Shown: positions 22,088-28,680 of the stretch, in pieces
Position numbering within the stretch: the first letter of the stretch is position 1
Layout of the letters: every line of letters begins with the position of its first letter
IMG/VR virus record: IMGVR_UViG_3300030060_003925
Location: 1-28,680 of that record
Length of the DNA: 28,680 nt
Strand: one strand, 5' to 3'
From: a virus
Made by a program: the position numbers and the translations under genes
Notes under the pieces: generated by a model
Database searches by the model: none
What the model was told of the DNA's origin: nothing
Seen by the model: the letters and a program-made list of their open reading frames with translations, nothing else

Positions 22088-22938
22088 AAAAAGTAATATC
22101 AATGAGTTTGTGGGGAGACAAATCTGGGTATGTACTCGGAGCAATTTTAAATGCTGACATAGCAGAGGAATTGTTTCCCGATTGGATCTGTCGATTCTAC
22201 GTTGCACCAACGGTTCCAGAAGCAGCGGTAAAAGAACTTGCGTCCAGAGATAATGTAGAAATCATTATGATGGAAGAGGATGTAAGTTGGAATGGTATGT
22301 TCTGGAGATTCTATGCTGCGGGTGATCCCGAAGTTGATGTCATGATTTCAAGAGACACCGACTCTAGGTTAAATGTCAGGGACAAAGCCGCGGTGGATGA
22401 GTGGTTAGCAAGTGATAAAGATTTTCATATCATGAGAGATATGTGTCAGCATGGGTGGAACATCTGTGGTGGTATGTGGGGTGCAAGGAACGGTGTGGTT
22501 AAAAATATCGTAGGAATGATCAATGGTTACTCTAGGAAAGAGAAGCAGAACGCACATGGTATTGATCAGCAGTTCTTAGCAACAGAAATTTATCCATACG
22601 TTGTTAAACACAAAGCGTTCATACATGACGATTGGTTCCCCCAAAATTATAGAGGACTACACTTTCCATATCAAAACGAAGATAAACGTCCTTTTCCCAT
22701 TCCAAGACTGCGAGGAGAGGGCTGGTGGAACACCGAGTTCCCAGAGTGGCATAGTGGCATCGAAGATGATGTAGAGAACTACCCGTTCTGGCAACCACCA
22801 GATGGTCCGGGACACTGTTTCTTGAAGTGTCCTGCGTGTGGTGTGTTTCACGACAATGATTATATTGGTAAGCAACGTATGCCTACCGAGGCAGATAGGA
22901 AAAAGTATGAACATGTAATGAAGGAGTTATCAGGATGA
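22084..22938 (+). CDS. SLWGD-family paralogue 3, putative DxD glycosyltransferase with cysteine-rich tail
   Basis: Third member, 284 aa from the ATG overlapping the previous stop (ATGA); a longer in-frame start at 22057 would only shadow the gene before. MKKVISMSLWGDK, FPDWICRFYVAPTVP, WNGMFWRFYAAGDPEVDVMISRDTDSR (DxD site intact), AVDEWLA, HIMRDMCQHGW and CGGMWGARNG are shared. The C terminus differs from the other two: it ends with HCFLKCPACGVFHDNDYIGKQ, where cysteines and histidine (CxxxCxxC....H) could bind zinc. NAHGIDQQFL is equivalent to GVDQLFL in paralogue 2. Probably a glycosyltransferase; donor and acceptor unknown. Confidence 0.82.
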   Translation: MKKVISMSLWGDKSGYVLGAILNADIAEELFPDWICRFYVAPTVPEAAVKELASRDNVEIIMMEEDVSWNGMFWRFYAAGDPEVDVMISRDTDSRLNVRDKAAVDEWLASDKDFHIMRDMCQHGWNICGGMWGARNGVVKNIVGMINGYSRKEKQNAHGIDQQFLATEIYPYVVKHKAFIHDDWFPQNYRGLHFPYQNEDKRPFPIPRLRGEGWWNTEFPEWHSGIEDDVENYPFWQPPDGPGHCFLKCPACGVFHDNDYIGKQRMPTEADRKKYEHVMKELSG

Positions 22939-23690
22939 ATTTACAAGACATAGCACTGACTAGTTACAACTCACAAGATGGAGATAAGCATAAGCACCAT
23001 TTTCAGGGAACGACTCATTTCCAAAGATATCAAAAGCATCTTGAAATTTTCAAGGATGATACTTTTAATTTCTTGGAGATAGGGATAAGTGCAGGACATT
23101 CGCTACATGTGTGGGAAGCATTTTTTAAAAATGCAACAATATACGGAGTAGACATAGCAAATAAAAGTCAACACGCAAGAGACAGAATCAAAACAAGAAT
23201 GGGAAATCAAATAGACGATACATTCATGAATTCTGTAGGAGAAGAGGCAGGAAAGTTCAAGGTAATTCTTGATGATGGATCCCACCTAGGCGAACACATG
23301 ATACACACACTGAAAACGATGTGGAAGTTTTTAGAACCCGGAGGTTTTTACATCATAGAGGACATGGGAGCAACTAGAGATAACAGCATACCATTAAAAC
23401 ATTGGCCTGGATGGAAAGAAGGTGGTTTCTCTGACTTAGCAACAGAGGATAAGTTCCGAGAAACTGATAATCAATGGGGTGGATTGTATGATAACACAAA
23501 GAGTAGAGATGATATTGATAAACTGATAATCGAGTGCATGGAATCTATGGACAATAATCTATATAGAGGTCCAGAAAATCCTGCACTACCAACCGAGAAC
23601 TTTTTTACCTCTCCTCTGGGAGACTATCCGGTTGAGTGTATTACTTATTATCCTGCCGTTATTATAATACAAAAGGCTTTAAACAAATGA
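22935..23690 (+). CDS. SAM-dependent methyltransferase, probable sugar O-methyltransferase (MycE/CmcI-like)
   Basis: This 251-aa class I methyltransferase has motif I LEIGISAGHS (47-56), the acidic residue D73 after strand 2 (GVDI), DDGSHLGEH (113-121) and LEPGGFYIIEDM (133-144). The DDGSH plus ED pattern is typical of the metal-dependent sugar O-methyltransferase and cephalosporin-hydroxylase-like family (MycE, TylF, CmcI). The N terminus has several histidines (KHKHHFQGTTHFQRY). AAGGAG eight bases upstream supports the start, which overlaps the previous stop. In this locus it probably methylates a sugar hydroxyl of the glycan, perhaps as a cap that stops chain growth. Substrate is inferred from context only. 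Confidence 0.82.
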   Translation: MNLQDIALTSYNSQDGDKHKHHFQGTTHFQRYQKHLEIFKDDTFNFLEIGISAGHSLHVWEAFFKNATIYGVDIANKSQHARDRIKTRMGNQIDDTFMNSVGEEAGKFKVILDDGSHLGEHMIHTLKTMWKFLEPGGFYIIEDMGATRDNSIPLKHWPGWKEGGFSDLATEDKFRETDNQWGGLYDNTKSRDDIDKLIIECMESMDNNLYRGPENPALPTENFFTSPLGDYPVECITYYPAVIIIQKALNK

Positions 23691-24304
23691 AAATAGTAGT
23701 ATTTGGAAAGGGTAAACTTGCGATAGATGTTTGTGACTTCTTAAAAAGAAACAGTCATGAACTTCATGTTGTTCCTACTATACCAGAACCAAAATGGACG
23801 GACTCAATTACCACTTGGTGTGTAGATAATAATGTTCCATACACGGAGAGTGGAAATTATAGAGACTTAGATTTTCAAGTTGAACTGGGGATCTCTGTAT
23901 TCTACGACAAGATTTTCAAAAAGGATTTTATTGATTCGTGTGACAAGTTAATAAACATTCACAACGGACCTCTTCCAAAGTATCGCGGAATGTCTCCAAT
24001 CAACTGGGCGTTAAAAGACGAAAGACAGGAGCATGGTATTACCATCCACGAGATAACTCCGGGTGTTGATGATGGACCTATTATATCTCAATTAAACTAT
24101 AGCATTTACCCAGAGTTTGATGAGGTAATTGATGTATACAATAGATCACTGGAATATGGTAAGATTCTATTTGAAAATACTTTCCCCATGCTGTATAATA
24201 TAAAACCCAGAGAGCAAGACGAGTCTGAAGTAATATATCATGATTCAAGAGAGCATGAGTTATTGGGTGATAGAAAAAACTTTACGAGGAAGGATTCTGT
24301 ATAG
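23687..24304 (+). CDS. Sugar N-formyltransferase
   Basis: The 205-aa product has the formyltransferase core: KIVVFGKGKLA at the start, NIHNGPLPKYRG (90-101), then HGITIHEITPGVDDGPII (116-133). Catalytic residues correspond to the Asn-His-Asp triad of methionyl-tRNA formyltransferase, N90, H92 and D128; the 36-residue His-Asp spacing equals that in Fmt (H108-D144). It lacks the tRNA-binding C-terminal domain, which points to a sugar N-formyltransferase using N10-formyl-tetrahydrofolate. The start overlaps the previous stop (ATGA). An aminotransferase two genes further on could provide the amino sugar substrate. Confidence 0.88.
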   Translation: MKIVVFGKGKLAIDVCDFLKRNSHELHVVPTIPEPKWTDSITTWCVDNNVPYTESGNYRDLDFQVELGISVFYDKIFKKDFIDSCDKLINIHNGPLPKYRGMSPINWALKDERQEHGITIHEITPGVDDGPIISQLNYSIYPEFDEVIDVYNRSLEYGKILFENTFPMLYNIKPREQDESEVIYHDSREHELLGDRKNFTRKDSV

Positions 24305-25260
24305 TGGTATACACCGATTTAAATCTCTCAGAAATGAATGACGCTTCAGTTCATTGGGATTGGTATCCTCTTGTGTGTGATGTTAATGTCTATGTCCCCG
24401 ATGACATAAGAAAGATAAACAAAGACAACGTGATAAATGGATCTCTGATTTTTATTAAAACCGATCTTTTGAGAAATTCAGGTAAATACAGAAAATGGAG
24501 ATCTGAGATTGTAAAAAGGCTGAATGAATTATGGATAAAATGGAAAATACAAGTTCATATTGTGTGTCATAATTCAGATTATCCATGTCCCTCTCCATAT
24601 GAGAATCATAAACAAGCATTAGATCGAGATGAAATATTAACAATTTTTTCTAATCAAGTTGATGCAGATCATCAGTTTGAAAAGACTAAGGTGTACTCCA
24701 TAGCACAAGGACTCGTCGGGGGTGGTTCCTTTGAAAATGCGAAGGGAATATGGGAAAACAAAACGAAATGGGATAAAAAAGAAAACAAAATGGTTCTCAC
24801 ACCGGGATGCTGGCAATATGGTCACAACGCACACAGTGAAGATCTATCACCAAGAACTAAATGGTATCCAGAGTTACAGGAAAAATATTCAGAAACAGAT
24901 TGGTTTATTGGGTTTCCCGAAGATCATAGAGTACATAACTCTAACTGGACTGATTTATTTGACAAGCATAAGTATCAGATAACCATTCCCGGACTCTTTG
25001 GCTGTCAGGTAAATAGACTTTGGGAAGGATTGATTCACGGTTGTGTTCCAATCCAAAGAAGAAATTGTTGGTTGTGGAGTTCTGGTGTCGAGGAGTTATG
25101 TGAAACACACAACATACCATCTGTTTGGGTAGATGATTGGGATGAACTAAAGGATATGAAGGATGAACTATTTCAAAGGGAGTTCGACTTCAGTTCTGTT
25201 CTAGAAACATTTAAAATGAGTTATTGGAGAGATTTTATTTATGAAAAAATTGGAAGATAA
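24304..25260 (+). CDS. Putative GT-B glycosyltransferase (exostosin-like C terminus)
   Basis: A 318-aa protein from a GTG that overlaps the previous TAG by one base, with an AGGAAGGA site about a dozen bases upstream. Its C-terminal portion has PGLFGCQVNRLWEGLIHGCVPIQRR, the E....G.vPV pattern found in GT47/exostosin-like and GT10-like GT-B enzymes, where the donor nucleotide is bound. The N-terminal half is unassigned but has several Trp and His residues (HWDWYPLVCD, VHIVCHNSDY), and YSETDWFIGFPEDHR in the middle resembles a GT-B linker. No membrane segment. It is probably another transferase of the glycan locus. The family is uncertain. Confidence 0.6.
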   Translation: MVYTDLNLSEMNDASVHWDWYPLVCDVNVYVPDDIRKINKDNVINGSLIFIKTDLLRNSGKYRKWRSEIVKRLNELWIKWKIQVHIVCHNSDYPCPSPYENHKQALDRDEILTIFSNQVDADHQFEKTKVYSIAQGLVGGGSFENAKGIWENKTKWDKKENKMVLTPGCWQYGHNAHSEDLSPRTKWYPELQEKYSETDWFIGFPEDHRVHNSNWTDLFDKHKYQITIPGLFGCQVNRLWEGLIHGCVPIQRRNCWLWSSGVEELCETHNIPSVWVDDWDELKDMKDELFQREFDFSSVLETFKMSYWRDFIYEKIGR

Positions 25261-26065
25261 AATTGGACTGGTTGGTTATGGGTATTGGGGAAAAATTCTA
25301 CGCTCAAATATTGAAGGTGATGTGGTAATATATGATCCCGTTGCGGGCATTGGACACTCCACCGAGATCTACAATTGCAATAAAGTATTTGTTGCAACAC
25401 CAGCAACAACTCATTTTAGTGTTGTGAAAGATCTTCTTTCCAGAGGTATCAGTGTGTTTTGTGAAAAACCTCTAACCCTACACAGCAAAGAATGTTCTGT
25501 TCTATACGATCTTGCCAAAACAAATAAAACTAGCCTCTTTGTTGATTGGATTTTTACTTTCAATGATGCAGTAAACTTCATAAAAAGACAGTATCAATCA
25601 GCAGAGTATGGTGGTATTCGAAACATCACAATGAATAGACTGAACTCAGGCCCTGAGAGAAAAGATGTCTCTGCTAAGTGGGATCTTGCTTCCCATGATG
25701 TTTCTATCCTTCAGTATATCTTCGAGGAAAGTCCTATTCAGATTGACTGGAAAACATACAAAAGAAATCCCAATAGTTTTGTGAGTGACACATGTGTCGG
25801 TATTCTACAGTACAATGGATTTGATGCAACGCTAAATTCTAGTTGGGTTTATGGTAGGAAAAACAGAGAGTGTGTGTTTGAGTTTGACGCAGGGTTCTTA
25901 GTATGGGATGACTCGACGAATAGTTTAGAGTTTAACGGAGAGAAAATCAATTTCCCCACGACAGACTCTCCTCTGAAAAACTCTATAGATACTTTCATTA
26001 ATGGTGAGTTTGATCAACAACAATTAACAATGAGTGTGACGGAGATTTTAGAACATGGAGAATAA
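25241..26065 (+). CDS. Gfo/Idh/MocA-family sugar oxidoreductase
   Basis: The 274-aa protein begins KIGLVGYGYWGKIL with the NAD(P)-binding GYGYWG (12-17). It has CEKPLTLH with the family EKP motif (E75-P77), and WDLASHDVSIL with the catalytic Asp/His region. At 274 aa it is shorter than the usual 330-350, mainly in the C-terminal half. The start overlaps the preceding gene by 20 bases, with GGAG about a dozen bases upstream. In amino-sugar pathways such as that of WlbA, an enzyme of this family oxidises the C3 hydroxyl of a nucleotide sugar before transamination; the next gene is an aminotransferase, so that role is plausible. Substrate unproved. Confidence 0.85.
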   Translation: MKKLEDKIGLVGYGYWGKILRSNIEGDVVIYDPVAGIGHSTEIYNCNKVFVATPATTHFSVVKDLLSRGISVFCEKPLTLHSKECSVLYDLAKTNKTSLFVDWIFTFNDAVNFIKRQYQSAEYGGIRNITMNRLNSGPERKDVSAKWDLASHDVSILQYIFEESPIQIDWKTYKRNPNSFVSDTCVGILQYNGFDATLNSSWVYGRKNRECVFEFDAGFLVWDDSTNSLEFNGEKINFPTTDSPLKNSIDTFINGEFDQQQLTMSVTEILEHGE

Positions 26066-27176
26066 AGTACTGTTTAATAATTTAGGAATACAGTGGGATC
26101 TGGTTGAGCAAAATGTAAACTCAAGAATGTCAGATCTTTTCAAGTCATCTGCCTTTATTAACGGACCTGATGTCATCACCTTTGAGAAAAACTTTGCAGA
26201 GTACATCGGAACAGAGTATGCAGTTGGAGTTTCCAATGGGACTGATGCATTGAAGTTATGCGTGGAAGCGTTGGATCTCAAGGGAAGTGTCGGTATCTTT
26301 ATTCCAGCAAACACTTTTATTGCAACCATACTAGGAGCAGAACAAGCACTACCAGACGCAGACTTCATGTTAGTTGACGCTGATCAATACTATCAGATGG
26401 ATGTCGAGATCCTAGAGGATGAGTTGAAGAGTAAACGAAAAGCATGGGATCATTGTATCATAATGCCTGTTCATCTCTACGGACACTCTTGTGACATGGA
26501 TGAGATCATGAGGTTGTCGGAGGAGTTTGATTGTTATGTAATTGAAGACTCTTCACAGGCACACGGAACAAAAGCATCGAATGGTAAGAGGGTTGGTAGC
26601 ATGGGGCATATGTCAGCCTTCTCGATGTATCCCGGAAAGAATCTTGGTGCTGCTGGTGACGGTGGTGTCATTACGACTAACGACAAGGAACTTTATGAAA
26701 CTCTAAAACTCCTACAAAACTGGGGTGCTGTCAAGAAGTATTATTACGAGAGAAAGGGTTATAACAATCGTCTGGATACAATTCAGGCTATTATTGTAGA
26801 CGAAAAACTAAAGCACCTAGACAACTGGAATGAACACAGAAGACAGGTTGCATCTTGGTATGATGAGTTGATTGATAATGATAAAATCATCAAACCAAAG
26901 GTTGCTGATTATTGTTTAGAACACACATGGCATATTTACTGCGTTCGTCTGTGGGGACCTGATAGAGAAGAGGTTATGAAACTTCTAGCAGACAACGGAA
27001 TTCAATCTGGAATTCACTATCCAATTCCAATCGAACAAACTAAAATTTATAAAAATCGAGGATGGAAAAATGAATTGACTAGGCTTTTTGCAGAGCAAAC
27101 CATGAGTCTACCAATGCATCCTTTTATGACGAGAGAAGAAGTAGAAAAAGTAGCGAAAGTTTTGAATGAGATTTAG
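26055..27176 (+). CDS. DegT/DnrJ/EryC1-family sugar aminotransferase
   Basis: This PLP-dependent transaminase adds an amino group to a keto-sugar nucleotide. At 373 aa it is full length. It has NGPDVITFEKNFAEYIGTEY (36-55), the phosphate-binding NGTDALKL (61-68), PAN TF.AT (84-92), EDSSQAHG with the PLP-stacking Asp 165 (164-171), and MYPGKNLGAAGDGG with Schiff-base Lys 195 (191-204). The PGKNLGAxGDGG form is the one I associate with 3-amino-forming enzymes of the FdtB/QdtB type, in contrast to perosamine synthases. It overlaps the oxidoreductase gene by 11 bases and may use its product. The formyltransferase at 23687 could then act on the amine. Confidence 0.93.
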   Translation: MENKVLFNNLGIQWDLVEQNVNSRMSDLFKSSAFINGPDVITFEKNFAEYIGTEYAVGVSNGTDALKLCVEALDLKGSVGIFIPANTFIATILGAEQALPDADFMLVDADQYYQMDVEILEDELKSKRKAWDHCIIMPVHLYGHSCDMDEIMRLSEEFDCYVIEDSSQAHGTKASNGKRVGSMGHMSAFSMYPGKNLGAAGDGGVITTNDKELYETLKLLQNWGAVKKYYYERKGYNNRLDTIQAIIVDEKLKHLDNWNEHRRQVASWYDELIDNDKIIKPKVADYCLEHTWHIYCVRLWGPDREEVMKLLADNGIQSGIHYPIPIEQTKIYKNRGWKNELTRLFAEQTMSLPMHPFMTREEVEKVAKVLNEI

Positions 27177-27178
27177 AC

Positions 27179-28078
27179 ATGAAAGATTTCTTATTTTTCA
27201 CATATACAGATAACCACACCACAACAAATCCCTTTTGGTACTACTTTAGAGAAAAGGGACACTCTGTAGATTTTGTTACACAAAGAGACATACACTCTTT
27301 CAAACCAACAGATCAATACAAAAATGTGGTTGTTTATATGAACATGAACCCCGATGTCGGAGGGGATGAAAAGTCATGTAGACCTATAATTAATAATCTT
27401 ATCATTAGTGATCTAAAGGATTCGTTTTTAATACAGCACAATGACACTGATTATGAAGATGTTCAAATGTGGACGACTAGACCTCCTGATCTAGTAATGC
27501 AGAGAGAGTTTACAGACGACACAAAAAATCCATACACCTATCACCAAAACATACCGATACATGGTTTTCATTTCGCTATGAATTCTATAGAGGAATCTAC
27601 AGAGAAGGACATAGACATATCTTTTATTGGTAACATGACAAACAAAAGAAGAAAACCTTTTTTAGATGAGGTAGTTCGTTTGTCCAAAGGGACTCTTAAC
27701 CATTTGAATTGGTTTATAGATTTCGACGGAACCCCACACTTTAAAGAAATAAGTAATAGATCAAAAATTGGATTGAACTATTTTGGTAACTCTTATGATA
27801 CATGGAGAATTTGGGAACTAGCAAGTTGTAAAACGGCTTTGATTATGCCAAAACTGAGATTAAAGTCTTGTACAGATGAAGGCGTTGGTTTATTTGATTC
27901 TTATCTTGAGATACGAGATGACTTTTCAGATCTAGAGGAAAAAATACTCTACCTATTGGAAGAGAAGAGATATAAAGATTTAGCAGATCGCGCCTACAAA
28001 TCATATAACGAAAAGCATTGTCCTGAAAAAGTGTTTGAGTATTACTATCAAACAGTTATGAAGTACGCAAAGAGGTGA
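27179..28078 (+). CDS. CgeB/YkvP-like GT-B glycosyltransferase
   Basis: The 299-aa product has the C-terminal half of a group-1-like GT-B enzyme. DISFIGNMTNKRRKPFLDE around 145-165 marks the start of the donor domain. YFGNSYDTWRIWELASCKTALIMPKL follows around 199-225, where Glu binds the nucleotide. ILYLLEEKRYKDLADRAYKSYNEKHC at the end is the helical tail seen in CgeB/DUF3880-like glycosyltransferases. It follows the aminotransferase stop by two bases; the ribosome binding site is weak, which suggests translational coupling. Probably the transferase of a sugar made by the genes just upstream. Sugar not known. Confidence 0.75.
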   Translation: MKDFLFFTYTDNHTTTNPFWYYFREKGHSVDFVTQRDIHSFKPTDQYKNVVVYMNMNPDVGGDEKSCRPIINNLIISDLKDSFLIQHNDTDYEDVQMWTTRPPDLVMQREFTDDTKNPYTYHQNIPIHGFHFAMNSIEESTEKDIDISFIGNMTNKRRKPFLDEVVRLSKGTLNHLNWFIDFDGTPHFKEISNRSKIGLNYFGNSYDTWRIWELASCKTALIMPKLRLKSCTDEGVGLFDSYLEIRDDFSDLEEKILYLLEEKRYKDLADRAYKSYNEKHCPEKVFEYYYQTVMKYAKR

Positions 28079-28081
28079 TAC

Positions 28082-28680
28082 ATGAAACTTGATATTATGA
28101 CATTTTCTGTAAACGAAAAGGATGAGTATGTTCGCTACTGGGAGCCTCTTTCGCAGCATATCAAACAGTATTTGAACTTACATCCAGTTCTTTTGTATGT
28201 TGGAAAAGAAGATCTTTCTTTATCCGAAGAATACGGAGATGTCCATAGGATATATTGCGGTGATGATATCCCAACATATATCCCATCCACATGGGGGTGG
28301 TTCTGGATAGCATCTCAGTATCCAGATAAGACCTGTATGCAAAGCGGAATAGACATGGTTGTTATGAACAAATATTATTTTGATCAGAAGATAAAAGATT
28401 TAGATGATGATTGTTATGTTGTTTCAAATGCGGACGGATACACATCTCCCGAGGATCTTGATTACTGGAAACAACCATACAATACTTTCCCTTCCTATTA
28501 CCACATAGCAAAAGGAAAAATATTTAAAGAAGCACTGGATCTAATGGATGATTTCAAAGAGGAAGTAGAAAAGATAAACAAAATAGATTACTCTGATAAA
28601 GGTAGAGGTTATTCAGATAACCCTTCCCCATTCTTAACTGAGACTTGTGTAAAGAACAATGGAAAATGGTGTCTTGATGA
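28082..28680 (+). CDS. Unknown protein of the glycan locus (truncated by window end)
   Basis: An ATG three bases after the previous stop, with an overlapping GAGGTGA site (28072-28078), opens a frame that stays open to the window end, giving 199 codons. The product begins MKLDIMTFSVNEKDEYVRYW and contains YIPSTWGWFWIASQYPD, CMQSGIDMVVMN and VVSNADGY. The last of these could be an Asp-containing metal site of a GT-A fold, but I do not recognise the family. Its length, spacing and context suggest another glycan enzyme. The C terminus is outside the window. Confidence 0.7.
   Translation, partial: MKLDIMTFSVNEKDEYVRYWEPLSQHIKQYLNLHPVLLYVGKEDLSLSEEYGDVHRIYCGDDIPTYIPSTWGWFWIASQYPDKTCMQSGIDMVVMNKYYFDQKIKDLDDDCYVVSNADGYTSPEDLDYWKQPYNTFPSYYHIAKGKIFKEALDLMDDFKEEVEKINKIDYSDKGRGYSDNPSPFLTETCVKNNGKWCLD

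Overview
The window is part of the genome of a T4-like tailed phage (myovirus). It carries recognisable T4 core genes in an order close to that of T4-like marine phages: the end of the major capsid gene (gp23), a gp19-like tail tube paralogue, uvsY, uvsW, gp55, gp47, gp46, rnh, gp45, gp44, gp62 and regA. All 34 genes called are on the + strand and tightly packed, with many ATGA, GTGA, TTGA or TAATG start/stop overlaps. No stretch longer than 300 bases lacks a gene. No tRNA, CRISPR, insertion sequence or integrase was seen. The host cannot be named from this window. The core proteins resemble those of marine T4-like phages by memory of the families, but no photosynthesis gene lies here.

Layout. 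(1) 1-984: late structural genes, with a strong terminator after the capsid gene followed at once by a perfect T4-type late promoter. (2) 987-7607: recombination and late-transcription block (uvsY, uvsW, an LSm-like/acidic protein, the late sigma factor gp55, and gp47/gp46 flanking a 187-aa unknown). Two sigma70-type promoters serve it. (3) 7607-11387: an accessory insert in the replication block, with a two-part DNA methyltransferase, a complete type II glutamine synthetase, an unknown basic protein and a small tail-fibre-like protein. (4) 11388-17167: replication block (rnh, a 64-aa protein, gp45 clamp, gp44/gp62 clamp loader, regA repressor). It is interrupted by the GDP-fucose pathway (fcl, gmd) between clamp and loader, and by a GroES-like co-chaperonin between the two loader subunits. 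(5) 17183 to the end: a glycan locus following regA. It holds a DxD glycosyltransferase, two GT10-type fucosyltransferase-like proteins (the second fused to a GT2 domain), three tandem paralogues of a DxD family, a DDGSH-type methyltransferase, an N-formyltransferase, a GT-B protein, a Gfo/Idh/MocA oxidoreductase, a DegT-type aminotransferase, a CgeB-like GT-B protein and a truncated unknown gene.

How it may work together. The core genes supply recombination-dependent replication, the processivity clamp and late transcription. Gmd and Fcl would turn host GDP-mannose into GDP-L-fucose, and the GT10-like proteins are the natural users. The oxidoreductase, aminotransferase and formyltransferase look like a cassette for an N-formylated amino sugar, probably aminated at C3, and the methyltransferase could cap a glycan. 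The final target (host surface polysaccharide, phage virion or phage DNA) cannot be read from the sequence. The most unusual items are the phage-borne GSII, the fucose-supply genes placed inside the clamp/clamp-loader operon, the GT10-GT2 fusion, and the three-paralogue array whose first member has lost its DxD motif.
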